Of a stretch of DNA of 12,371 bases, positions 1 through 6,323 are shown piece by piece. How positions within the stretch are numbered: the stretch's first letter is position 1; every line of letters starts with the position of its first letter. A program made the translations under genes and the position numbers. The notes under the pieces are model-generated. The model saw nothing but the letters and a program-made list of their open reading frames with translations. It was not told the DNA's origin and ran no database searches. This stretch comes from CANLWN01 sp039815505 (GTDB lineage: Bacteria; Bacteroidota; Bacteroidia; Flavobacteriales; Flavobacteriaceae). Location of the stretch: NCBI GenBank assembly GCA_039815505.1, contig JBCBZE010000067.1, forward strand, positions 1 to 12,371, given 5' to 3'.

Positions 1-75
1 TACCGGTTTACGTGGTACCGGTCCCGAGCATCCCACCAAGCTTATTAGGAGCAATATGGTCAATAACTTCCTCAT
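1..75 (-). CDS. gldI: GldI, gliding-motility peptidyl-prolyl isomerase lipoprotein (N-terminal fragment)
   Basis: Only the first 25 codons are present; the gene runs off the left edge. The ATG at 75-73 lies inside the nrnA stop (ATGA overlap), so the two are translationally coupled. The peptide begins MRKLLTILLLISLVGC, a textbook lipoprotein signal: basic N-region, hydrophobic core and lipobox L-V-G-C with the lipidated Cys at residue 16. SGPVPRKPV follows. A lipobox Cys followed by a Pro/Arg-rich stretch is how I remember GldI starting, and gldI commonly follows the DHH phosphoesterase gene in Flavobacteriaceae. GldI is an FKBP-type prolyl isomerase needed for gliding and thought to help fold other motility or secretion proteins in the periplasm. 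The FKBP domain itself lies outside the window, so the identity rests on the signal peptide and on context. Confidence 0.7.
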   Translation of the reverse strand, partial: MRKLLTILLLISLVGCSGPVPRKPV

Positions 76-1088
76 GCGTTCAACTTATCCTTATATTTTT
101 CCAAAAGAGCAGTAAAATAATCAGTGGTCTCTTTCATGGATACTTCACTTTTTCCTCCAGAAGCATTGGTATGACCACCACCCTGAAAATGCGCTCTTGC
201 AAATTCATTTACAGAGAAATCCCCTTGCGAACGCAAGGATATCTTAATGATACCCTCATCCCTATTTTCTATAAAAATAACCGCTAACCGTATACCTTCC
301 AATGTAAGGCCGTAATTTACAAAACCTTCCGTATCCCCTTTTTTATAATTATAGGTATCCAATTCGTCTTGACTCAACGTAATATAGGCCGTATGGTACT
401 CCTTAAGAATAACCATATTTTTAAGCGCACAGCCCAATAGATGTAATCTATTGGGAGTATTGGTATCATATATCTTATGGTGAATTTCACTATTGTTGGC
501 CCCTCTATCTATTAGGTCCGCTACCACACGGTGGGTTCTACTGGTAGTAGATATAAATTTAAATGATCCGGTATCGGTCATAATGCCCGTATACAGGCAA
601 TTGGCTATGTTTGAATCCACTTTGTCCAAATCTCCCATTGCCTCGATGAAATTATAGACCATTTCGCAGGTGGAACTCATCTGTACATCAGAATACATGA
701 TCTGAGCATAATCTGCGGGTGCCTGATGATGGTCTATCATAATAAAAGTAGCGGAGGCTTTTTCCAAAAAAGCTTGCATTTGACCAATTCTTCCCAAATG
801 ATTAAAATCCAAGGTGAAGATAACCGTGGCTTCCTTGATTAAATCCTTGGCGCTTTCGTTACTTTTCTCAAAATTCAATATATTCTTATGGTTGGGCATC
901 CATTTTAAGAATTTTGGAAAATCGTTTGGAGAAATTATGGTCGCTTTTTGCCCCAAAAACTTTAAATAATGCCATAAGGCCAAGGTAGAACCTATGGCAT
1001 CGCCATCAGGATTTTTATGGGGGACTATAACAACTTTTTGTGGTTCGGAAAATAATGCCTTAATGGCCTCGATATCCTCTAAATTCAT
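72..1088 (-). CDS. nrnA: DHH/DHHA1-family phosphoesterase (NrnA-like nanoRNase/pAp phosphatase)
   Basis: This 338-residue protein is full length for cytosolic NrnA-type enzymes. These degrade 2-5-nt RNA oligomers and dephosphorylate 3'-phosphoadenosine 5'-phosphate. All metal-binding motifs of the DHH domain are visible: H24-x3-D28-x-D30 in PHKNPDGD, D94 in TLDFNHLGR, the signature D119-H120-H121 in MIDHHQAP, and D172 in MTDTGSF. The C-terminal DHHA1 domain ends with the glycine-rich nucleic-acid-binding motif GGGHTNASGG at 303-312. Translation starts at the ATG at 1088-1086, the natural start upstream of motif I. Its stop overlaps the gldI start. A -7-like box lies only 5 nt upstream of the start, so the transcript could be nearly leaderless. 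It is divergent from the PhoD-like gene. The family call is very secure; the exact substrate balance (nanoRNA, pAp or cyclic dinucleotides) cannot be read from sequence. Confidence 0.93.
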   Translation of the reverse strand: MNLEDIEAIKALFSEPQKVVIVPHKNPDGDAIGSTLALWHYLKFLGQKATIISPNDFPKFLKWMPNHKNILNFEKSNESAKDLIKEATVIFTLDFNHLGRIGQMQAFLEKASATFIMIDHHQAPADYAQIMYSDVQMSSTCEMVYNFIEAMGDLDKVDSNIANCLYTGIMTDTGSFKFISTTSRTHRVVADLIDRGANNSEIHHKIYDTNTPNRLHLLGCALKNMVILKEYHTAYITLSQDELDTYNYKKGDTEGFVNYGLTLEGIRLAVIFIENRDEGIIKISLRSQGDFSVNEFARAHFQGGGHTNASGGKSEVSMKETTDYFTALLEKYKDKLNA

Positions 1089-1093
1089 GCGCG

Positions 1094-1101
1094 CAAAGAT
1101 A
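1094..1101 (-). promoter_or_regulatory. Candidate -7 promoter box for nrnA-gldI
   Basis: On the minus strand this reads TATCTTTG, an exact match to the Bacteroidota -7 consensus TAnnTTTG. I do not see a clear TTG -33 element at the expected distance. The box ends 5 nt before the nrnA start codon, which would put the transcription start almost on the ATG. It may be a leaderless promoter or a chance match in an AT-rich 79-nt divergent spacer. Confidence 0.4.
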
Positions 1102-1167
1102 CAATTTTATAACATAGGCTTAAATCTTAATACCCTATTTTTATAAACCGAAAAATATTTTGGAATC

Positions 1168-2196
1168 ATGGACAAATTCTACACTTTACCCTTTTTAATC
1201 ATTTTTTTGTATTCCTGCAAGCCGGTTGAAAAAAAAGTTGATGCCACTACCCCCGATTTGGATTTTACCATTGCCTTTGGGTCATGTAACAAGCATACAT
1301 TGAAGAATGATTTGTGGGATGATGTTTTAAATACTAATCCCGACGTTTGGGTATGGGGCGGGGACATAGTATATGCGGATACGGACAAAGCAGAAGAAAT
1401 AAAGGCCATGTACGCCGCTCAAAACAATGTGGAAGGATATAAAACCTTGAAAACCAAAATACCCGTCATTGGTACTTGGGACGATCATGATTACGGCTTA
1501 AACGATGGTGGTGTTGAGTTTACGGCAAAAAAGGAAAGTCAGCAGGTATTCCTTGATTTTATGGATATTGATAAGAACGATGCAAGGAGGAGTCGTGAAG
1601 GTATTTACACCTCCCATGACTATGATATGCCCAACGGAAGAATAAAGATATTGGTGCTGGATACCCGATATTTTAGAACAGCGCTTACACCGGATACGGA
1701 AACTAAAAAAAGGCATAGACCCAATGCTTATGGAGAAGGTACTATTCTTGGAACAGAACAATGGCAATGGCTTACAGCACAACTTACCGAGTCAAAGGCA
1801 GATTTTAATATTATTGTGAGCAGTATCCAATTTCTCTCCAACGAACATGGTTTTGAATGCTGGGGTAATTTTCCCCATGAAGTGAGTAGATTAAAGGAAA
1901 TCCTGGTAACCTCTAAGGCAAAGGGGACCATAATTTTATCTGGAGACCGACATATTTCCGAGTTTTCCAGAACAAAAGTAGACGGATTGGCCTACCCTTT
2001 AATCGACTTTACGAGTAGCGGACTTACCCATGTCTATTCGGACTTCAACGGCGAACCTAATCCATATAGGGTAGGGGAAGTAGTTTTTGACAAAAGTTTT
2101 GGATCACTAAAGATTAATTTGAAATCCAAACGGGTCTCTTTTAAAATGATAGGGGACAATGGCAAACTGTTGGGAAAACTTGAACAAGGGTATTAG
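1168..2196 (+). CDS. PhoD-like alkaline phosphatase/phosphodiesterase family lipoprotein
   Basis: 342 residues. The N-terminus has a lipoprotein signal, with hydrophobic residues 6-15 and lipobox LYSC giving Cys17, so the mature protein is probably membrane-anchored outside the cytoplasm. The rest matches the PhoD-like metallophosphatase fold. It has the opening FGSCNK (37-42), GGDIVYADTD (64-73) with metal ligand D66, the family signature TWDDHDYG (103-110), VLDTRYFR (163-170) and SGDRHISE (258-265) with D260/H262. The DDHD and GD-x-H motifs are hallmarks of the family, which hydrolyses phosphomonoesters or phosphodiesters, usually with Ca/Fe. The substrate is unknown, and no Tat twin-arginine signal is present, unlike classical PhoD. 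The start ATG at 1168 gives a good signal peptide. It is transcribed divergently from nrnA and ends 50 nt before ndk without an obvious terminator. Confidence 0.88.
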   Translation: MDKFYTLPFLIIFLYSCKPVEKKVDATTPDLDFTIAFGSCNKHTLKNDLWDDVLNTNPDVWVWGGDIVYADTDKAEEIKAMYAAQNNVEGYKTLKTKIPVIGTWDDHDYGLNDGGVEFTAKKESQQVFLDFMDIDKNDARRSREGIYTSHDYDMPNGRIKILVLDTRYFRTALTPDTETKKRHRPNAYGEGTILGTEQWQWLTAQLTESKADFNIIVSSIQFLSNEHGFECWGNFPHEVSRLKEILVTSKAKGTIILSGDRHISEFSRTKVDGLAYPLIDFTSSGLTHVYSDFNGEPNPYRVGEVVFDKSFGSLKINLKSKRVSFKMIGDNGKLLGKLEQGY

Positions 2197-2199
2197 GTG

Positions 2200-2229
2200 T
2201 TGCTTGTTAATGAATAAAGTGTATTTTTG
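2200..2229 (+). promoter_or_regulatory. Bacteroidota-type promoter of ndk (TTG-N19-TATTTTTG)
   Basis: TTG at 2200-2202 and TATTTTTG at 2222-2229 are separated by 19 nt, matching the Bacteroidota primary-sigma pattern of a -33 TTG and a -7 TAnnTTTG. It lies between the PhoD-like stop (2196) and the ndk ATG (2247), and predicts a leader of roughly 12-15 nt. Confidence 0.75.
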
Positions 2230-2246
2230 CCCAAAATTTCTAAAAG

Positions 2247-2666
2247 ATGACAACAAACAGAACGTTTACAATGATTAAACCCGATGCTGTGGAGAATGGA
2301 CATATTGGTGCCATTTTGGAAAAAATTACATCGGCCGGGTTTAAAATCGTTGCAATGAAATATACCCAACTGAGTAAAAGGGATGCCCAAGAATTTTACG
2401 CAGTGCATAAAGAAAGACCGTTTTTCGGCGAATTGGTTAACTTTATGACAAGGGGACCCATTGTTTCCGCGATATTGGAAAAAGAAAATGCTGTTGAAGA
2501 CTTCAGGGCTTTGATAGGGGCTACCAACCCAGCGGAAGCTGCTGAAGGGACTATTCGAAAGTTATACGCTACCTCAATTGGCGAGAATGCCGTACATGGG
2601 TCGGACAGTGATGAGAACGCAGGTATCGAAGGTGGGTTTCATTTTTCCGGTCGCGAAATTTATTGA
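2247..2666 (+). CDS. ndk: Nucleoside diphosphate kinase
   Basis: 139 residues, the normal length for a bacterial NDK, which transfers the gamma phosphate from NTPs to NDPs through a phosphohistidine to balance nucleotide pools. Visible motifs are TFTMIKPDAV near the N-terminus with nucleotide-binding Lys11, the RGPIVSAILE segment (69-78), the Kpn-loop region IGATNPAEAAEGTIR (90-104) and the active-site signature NAVHGSDS (114-121) with catalytic His117. It is transcribed from its own promoter just upstream and ends at a strong hairpin terminator. It converges with the recF cluster on the other strand. All catalytic residues are intact, so a functional housekeeping enzyme is expected. Confidence 0.98.
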   Translation: MTTNRTFTMIKPDAVENGHIGAILEKITSAGFKIVAMKYTQLSKRDAQEFYAVHKERPFFGELVNFMTRGPIVSAILEKENAVEDFRALIGATNPAEAAEGTIRKLYATSIGENAVHGSDSDENAGIEGGFHFSGREIY

Positions 2667-2688
2667 TCGGCCATATTATATGATATAT

Positions 2689-2712
2689 AAAACCCGACGA
2701 TAGTCGGGTTTT
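2689..2712. terminator. Bidirectional rho-independent terminator between ndk and the DUF721 gene
   Basis: A perfect 10-bp inverted repeat, AAAACCCGAC / GTCGGGTTTT, with a GATA loop is followed by further T residues. The A-run on the left arm gives the mirror-image U-tract on the minus strand. It can therefore stop ndk transcription rightward and the recF-DUF721 operon leftward. It sits 22 nt after the ndk stop and 5 nt after the DUF721 stop. Confidence 0.92.
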
Positions 2713-2717
2713 TTGAT

Positions 2718-3014
2718 TTATCTCAAAACTAATTTCTTTACCAGTTCTTTGCCCAATTCTTCATTGATCAACGTTATTATTTTGGATTTTCCATGGCTTA
2801 ATTCTTCCCGAAGAACGGAAGAGCTGAGCGAAACAAACAAGGTCTCGTTACGCAACTCCACCGCAGTAGTATAATTATTTACACCATTACCCATAAGATC
2901 GACCCACGCCTTTTTGGCATCTACCTTATCCATCCCTTTTTGTAGCCTATTTTCCTTTATGAAATCGTGAAGTGCATCACTTAAGGGAAGTCCGGCGTTT
3001 TTTCGTTTTGCCAT
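2718..3014 (-). CDS. DUF721 (DciA-like) protein
   Basis: 98 residues, all occupied by a DUF721-type domain. The visible pattern is AW(36-37)...LMG(40-42), then T49/T50, LFVSLSSSVLREEL (59-72) and a C-terminal INEELG helix (83-88). DUF721 corresponds to DciA, a protein that interacts with and helps load the replicative helicase DnaB in bacteria lacking DnaC. Whether this short Bacteroidota form does the same is inference. Its position two genes downstream of recF supports a replication or repair role, since DUF721 also sits next to recF near dnaA in Actinobacteria. The start codon overlaps the preceding stop by 1 nt (TAATG), indicating translational coupling. The bidirectional hairpin terminates it. 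Confidence 0.85.
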   Translation of the reverse strand: MAKRKNAGLPLSDALHDFIKENRLQKGMDKVDAKKAWVDLMGNGVNNYTTAVELRNETLFVSLSSSVLREELSHGKSKIITLINEELGKELVKKLVLR

Positions 3015-3433
3015 TATCGGCTGGTATTAATAGGTTCATATCTTTCATAGAAGTAAGTTGTTCCTTCCTGATTTAAAACGGAGAAACTATCTTGAGAGAG
3101 CGTTAAGATTTGCTCTTCCCATTCACTTAAATCGTTTTTGTAATGCATTATAAAAATTTTCTCCCGCTCTTTTAACGTAAAAAGTGCGGCATCATCCGTT
3201 GTTACGTAGCTGCCATCCAACTTTGGGTTTAGTTTTTTCCTAAATCCCTTCGATCCACTGATTTCAATGTAATCTATGGTCGTATTCGCTTTATATTCCT
3301 TTATAACGCCATCTGAAAGGGTAACTTTTTTAATTTCCCAATACCCTTGTAAAAGCCCTATGTTTTCCTTTGAGATTTTCGTTGTACAAGTAGTGAACAA
3401 CACCATAATCAATATTGCCAAAAACCGTCCCAT
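3014..3433 (-). CDS. Small lipocalin-like lipoprotein, function unknown
   Basis: 139 residues. The first 15 residues form a hydrophobic export signal ending at Cys16 (VLFTTC). The -3 residue is Phe rather than Leu, so the lipobox is slightly off consensus but plausible for Bacteroidota. The mature part opens with LLQGYWEIKKV (27-37), the L-x-G-x-W pattern that begins lipocalin-like domains in flavobacterial lipoproteins. Alternating beta-strand-like segments follow, ending in TTYFYERY. No catalytic motif is visible. It lies between recF (1-nt gap) and the DUF721 gene (TAATG overlap), so it is co-transcribed with DNA-repair genes although it is probably exported. The link may be positional rather than functional. 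Confidence 0.7.
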   Translation of the reverse strand: MGRFLAILIMVLFTTCTTKISKENIGLLQGYWEIKKVTLSDGVIKEYKANTTIDYIEISGSKGFRKKLNPKLDGSYVTTDDAALFTLKEREKIFIMHYKNDLSEWEEQILTLSQDSFSVLNQEGTTYFYERYEPINTSR

Positions 3434-3434
3434 G

Positions 3435-4514
3435 TTACAATTTAAAGATTTTGTAGGACTGATGAATCGTTTTTACCACATTTTCCGTTCGTTCGGCATG
3501 CGTATCGCTGATAAAAATTTGTCCAAAATTTTCATTATCCACTAAGGCTACGATATGGGCTACCCTATTTTCATCCAATTTATCAAAAATATCGTCCAGC
3601 AATAGGACAGGCGTAGTTTTTGCCTGTTCTTTTATAAAATGAAACTGTGCTATTTTTAAAGCGACCAAGAATGATTTTTGCTGACCTTGACTTCCAAATT
3701 TTTTGATGGGATGTGCTCCAATTTCAAAACTTAGGTCGTCCTTATGGATACCTACGCCCGTATATTGCAGGGCCTTGTCCTTTTCTAGGTTGTTTTCCAA
3801 CAGGCCTAACAAATCTTCATTCAATAATTTACTATCATAGGTTAGGTCCACTTTTTCTTGGCTTCCGGATACAGCGTTATATTGCTCCTTAAAGATGGGA
3901 ATGAACGTCTCAAGAAAAGCGACTCTTTTCTTATGGATATCCGTTCCATATTGGTGTAATTGTTCATTGTAAACAGATAAGGTGGTGGCATTGAACGTAT
4001 GATTTACCGCAAAATATTTTAAAAGGCTGTTCCGTTGTATGAGCACCTTATTGTATCTTATGAGCGTATGCAGATATTGTTTATCGGACTGTGATATAAC
4101 ACCGTCAATAAATTTTCTACGCATATCACTCCCTTCCATAATTAAGTCCCTATCCGCCGGAGAAATGATGACCAATGGTAGAAAACCGATATGGTCCGAA
4201 AAACGTTCATAGACCTTGCCGTTTCTCTTAATGACCTTTTTGACACCTCTTTTTAGGCTGCAGATTATTTTTTCTTCCCTATCGTTTTTATGGAATTCAC
4301 CGTCAATAACAAAAAAATCGGTACCGTGTTTAATATTTTGCGTAGCTACCGGGTTAAAATAACTTTTACCGAAAGAAAGATGATATATGGCATCCAGAAT
4401 ATTGGTTTTTCCAATACCGTTGCTGCCCACAAAACAATTTACCTTTGCATCAAACTCAAAACTCCGGGAATCAAAGTTTTTATAATTTATAAGGGATAAT
4501 TTCTTAAGAAACAT
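3435..4514 (-). CDS. recF: DNA replication and repair protein RecF
   Basis: 359 residues, normal RecF length. RecF is an SMC-like ABC ATPase that, with RecO and RecR, helps load RecA at single-stranded gaps. The ATPase parts are clear: Walker A GSNGIGKT (30-37), ABC signature GSQGQQKS (274-281), Walker B VLLLDDIFDKLD (303-314) and a D-loop/switch DTH at 337-339. The N-terminal LINYKNF (8-14) and the ISPADRDLIMEGSDMRRKFID region (117-137) are typical RecF signatures. It is the first gene of a minus-strand operon followed by a small lipoprotein and DUF721. A divergent 125-nt spacer separates it from the TPR gene; no clean promoter for recF is visible there. No key residue is missing. Confidence 0.97.
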   Translation of the reverse strand: MFLKKLSLINYKNFDSRSFEFDAKVNCFVGSNGIGKTNILDAIYHLSFGKSYFNPVATQNIKHGTDFFVIDGEFHKNDREEKIICSLKRGVKKVIKRNGKVYERFSDHIGFLPLVIISPADRDLIMEGSDMRRKFIDGVISQSDKQYLHTLIRYNKVLIQRNSLLKYFAVNHTFNATTLSVYNEQLHQYGTDIHKKRVAFLETFIPIFKEQYNAVSGSQEKVDLTYDSKLLNEDLLGLLENNLEKDKALQYTGVGIHKDDLSFEIGAHPIKKFGSQGQQKSFLVALKIAQFHFIKEQAKTTPVLLLDDIFDKLDENRVAHIVALVDNENFGQIFISDTHAERTENVVKTIHQSYKIFKL

Positions 4515-4610
4515 TTATTGTAGTGGCGAATTTGTTTTTCAATAGCTAGTGAAGCTGCAAAATATCGAAAAATAACGAATAAATACCCCTCAGGTTTTCG
4601 ATAAAAACTT

Positions 4611-4618
4611 TATTTTTG
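4611..4618 (+). promoter_or_regulatory. -7 promoter box of the TPR-ribH operon
   Basis: TATTTTTG matches TAnnTTTG exactly and lies 21 nt before the TPR ATG at 4640, a normal leader distance. No TTG is found 19 nt upstream, so the -33 element is weak or absent. Confidence 0.55.
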
Positions 4619-4639
4619 CGCGATCAATAAAAATGAACA

Positions 4640-5407
4640 ATGGCTACATATAAAAAGCGAGGATATAAACCAAAGAATAAAGCGGAAGAGATAAACGTTG
4701 ATGAGCAGAACAGCACAACTGCCGAGGTTTTTAGCAGCTTGGATCAAGGAGCTTCCAAAACAGAGGAATGGGTTTCCAGGAATCAGAATTATATTCTTGG
4801 GGTCATTGGTGTTGTAGCGGTAGCCGTTTTAGGATACTTGGCGTATAATCAATTTGTTCAGAAACCCAAGGAAGCGAGTGCTGCCAATGAGCTGTACTAT
4901 CCCCAACAATATTTTGACCAAGCCCTTAACAGTACTACTGCCAAAGACTCCTTATATAATTTAGCATTGAATGGAGGGGAAGGAAAATATGGCTTTTTGG
5001 ATATCATTGATGAGTATAGCGGTACCAAAGCGGCGAATTTGGCCAGTTATTCTGCTGGAATGTCCTATTTAAATATGCAAAAATATGAGGAAGCTATAAG
5101 ATATCTGGAAAACTTTTCTTCTGATGACGCCATTCTTGGAGCATTGTCAAAGGGAAGTATAGGGGACGCCTTTATGCAATTGGGACAAACCAGCGATGCA
5201 TTAGGCTATTATGAAAAGGCCATTTCGCATGATGGAAATGAATATACATCACCTAAATTCTTATATAAGGCAGGAACCGCCGCTTTGGAATTGGACCAAA
5301 GGGAAAAAGCGTTACAATACTTTCAAAGAATAAAGGATGAATATGGCGATTCCGAGGAAGCAAAGACTATTGATGTGTTCATAGGGATGGCGAAAACCAA
5401 TAAGTAA
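4640..5407 (+). CDS. Membrane-anchored tetratricopeptide-repeat protein
   Basis: 255 residues. The N-terminal ~45 residues are charged and hydrophilic with a basic start (KKRGYKPKNK). One transmembrane helix spans about residues 51-69 (YILGVIGVVAVAVLGYLAY), and the C-terminal ~180 residues contain TPR-type helix pairs at about 131-163, 171-198 and 207-238 (for example ALGYYEKAI and ALQYFQRIKDEYG). The layout, a short cytoplasmic tail, one helix and a periplasmic TPR domain, resembles YfgM-like proteins that accompany the Sec translocon. That function is inference from architecture only. The stop overlaps the ribH start (TAATG), so the two are coupled, an arrangement I recognise from other Flavobacteriaceae. 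A -7 box precedes it. Confidence 0.85.
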   Translation: MATYKKRGYKPKNKAEEINVDEQNSTTAEVFSSLDQGASKTEEWVSRNQNYILGVIGVVAVAVLGYLAYNQFVQKPKEASAANELYYPQQYFDQALNSTTAKDSLYNLALNGGEGKYGFLDIIDEYSGTKAANLASYSAGMSYLNMQKYEEAIRYLENFSSDDAILGALSKGSIGDAFMQLGQTSDALGYYEKAISHDGNEYTSPKFLYKAGTAALELDQREKALQYFQRIKDEYGDSEEAKTIDVFIGMAKTNK

Positions 5408-5889
5408 TGGCCACTGCTAACAAGAATCTTTCAGTATATGATAAGGGCGCTGTCCCCAATGCCAAGGCATTTAAATTTGGTATCGTAGTTGCGGAATGGA
5501 ACGAAAAGATTACCGAGGGCCTTTTTATGGGAGCCGAAGAAGCGCTTTTGGATTGTGGGGCCCTTAAGGAAAATATTATCCGTTGGAACGTTCCCGGCAC
5601 TTTTGAACTGACTTTTGGTTCTAGGAAAATGATTGCCTTGGAAAAGCCCGATGCCGTTATTGCCATAGGAAGCGTTATTCAAGGAGAGACCAAGCACTTT
5701 GATTTTGTGTGTAGTGCGGCGGCCCAGGGAATTAAGGACCTGAATCTGCAAACCGATGTTCCGGTCATTTTTTGTGTACTTACGGACAACAATCTGGAAC
5801 AAGCCATTGATCGTAGTGGGGGAAAACATGGCAATAAGGGCACGGAAGCGGCCATAGCTGCCATTAAGATGGCGGCATTGGGACGATAA
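5407..5889 (+). CDS. ribH: 6,7-dimethyl-8-ribityllumazine synthase
   Basis: 160 residues, normal size for RibH, which condenses 5-amino-6-ribitylaminouracil with 3,4-dihydroxy-2-butanone 4-phosphate in the penultimate riboflavin step. Active-site elements are intact: the aromatic W31-N32 near the pyrimidine site, VPGTFEL (62-68; most relatives have VPGAFEL), SVIQGETKHFD (89-99) with proton-transfer His97, and phosphate-binding R136 in DRSGGKHGNKG. It lies immediately downstream of, and overlaps by 1 nt, the TPR gene. No other riboflavin genes are in the window and no FMN riboswitch is apparent. The 140 nt after it contain no gene and only the -7 box of the next unit; no convincing hairpin terminator is visible. 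Confidence 0.97.
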   Translation: MATANKNLSVYDKGAVPNAKAFKFGIVVAEWNEKITEGLFMGAEEALLDCGALKENIIRWNVPGTFELTFGSRKMIALEKPDAVIAIGSVIQGETKHFDFVCSAAAQGIKDLNLQTDVPVIFCVLTDNNLEQAIDRSGGKHGNKGTEAAIAAIKMAALGR

Positions 5890-6003
5890 TAGTTCTTTCT
5901 AAAGGAATTTTGGATTGTGTAAGTATACCTGATATGCTTTTGTGCCACCGGCTTTGTTAACAATTTTTAGCATCTGCATTCCTTTACTTCTTCCTATTTT
6001 CAG

Positions 6004-6011
6004 TACTTTTG
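6004..6011 (+). promoter_or_regulatory. -7 promoter box of the mutL operon
   Basis: TACTTTTG is an exact TAnnTTTG match, 18 nt before the ATG at 6030. The -33 region carries only a weak TTT near 5983. It decides the start of the next gene: an upstream in-frame TTG at 6009 falls inside this box and so is unlikely to be translated. Confidence 0.6.
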
Positions 6012-6029
6012 GATACAGTAGATAATACT

Positions 6030-6323
6030 ATGAGACTCCCTACTTTATTTAAACAAAATAGGAATAAATCCTATAATTATACACCTCGCTATTATGATGA
6101 GCGTAAGGAGCGTATAGAAAAACTACGAAAAGAAAAAGCCGCGCGATCTGATCAAGAATACTTCAAAGGTTATCGCAGAAAGAGTTTTAGGGAAGATTGG
6201 AAAACTATGAAAAGTATGGATAGGAACAGGAATAGCCAATATCGGTTTTTCATTATCCTTATATTCCTTTTCATATTTGCCTATGCCGCGGTGAAATACG
6301 GCAAATTAGACTTTTTGTTTTAA
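6030..6323 (+). CDS. Small basic single-pass membrane protein, conserved next to ribH/mutL
   Basis: 97 residues from the ATG at 6030 (MRLPTLF...). The first ~70 residues are strongly charged, rich in Lys/Arg, Tyr and Glu, with YNYTPRYYDERKERIEKLRK as the conserved-looking core. A single transmembrane helix follows near the C-terminus (FFIILIFLFIFAYAAVKYG), leaving a very short tail. No enzymatic motif is present. Homologues in Bacteroidota databases are often labelled 'riboflavin synthase subunit beta'; I regard this as a name carried over from neighbouring ribH, because nothing here resembles RibE or RibH. The stop overlaps the mutL start (TAATG), so it is translated as the leader gene of the mutL operon. 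Function unknown. Confidence 0.82.
   Translation: MRLPTLFKQNRNKSYNYTPRYYDERKERIEKLRKEKAARSDQEYFKGYRRKSFREDWKTMKSMDRNRNSQYRFFIILIFLFIFAYAAVKYGKLDFLF

Noticed and set aside
12..287. 91-codon plus-strand open frame at the left edge
   Set aside because: It is antisense to the 3' end of nrnA and the gldI start, both of which have clear protein signatures, and no domain is visible.
1498..1782. 94-codon minus-strand frame inside the PhoD-like gene
   Set aside because: It is a Cys/Ser-rich shadow of the phosphatase, whose conserved motifs span the same bases.
4515..4639. FMN riboswitch or recF promoter in the recF/TPR divergent spacer
   Set aside because: No conserved RFN-type sequence is visible. 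The minus-strand TATTTTTC at 4567-4574 misses the last consensus base, so it is too weak to call.
5431..5829. 132-codon open frame on the minus strand inside ribH
   Set aside because: It lies fully antisense to a confidently identified enzyme, has no recognisable domain, and has a Lys/Asn/Phe-rich composition typical of a shadow frame.
5890..5912. Hairpin terminator after ribH
   Set aside because: Only a 4-bp CTTT/AAAG pairing with a 2-nt loop is available, which is not a credible terminator.
6009..6029. TTG start extending the small membrane protein by seven residues
   Set aside because: The TTG lies inside the -7 promoter box TACTTTTG, and the downstream ATG at 6030 gives the family-like N-terminus MRLPTLF.
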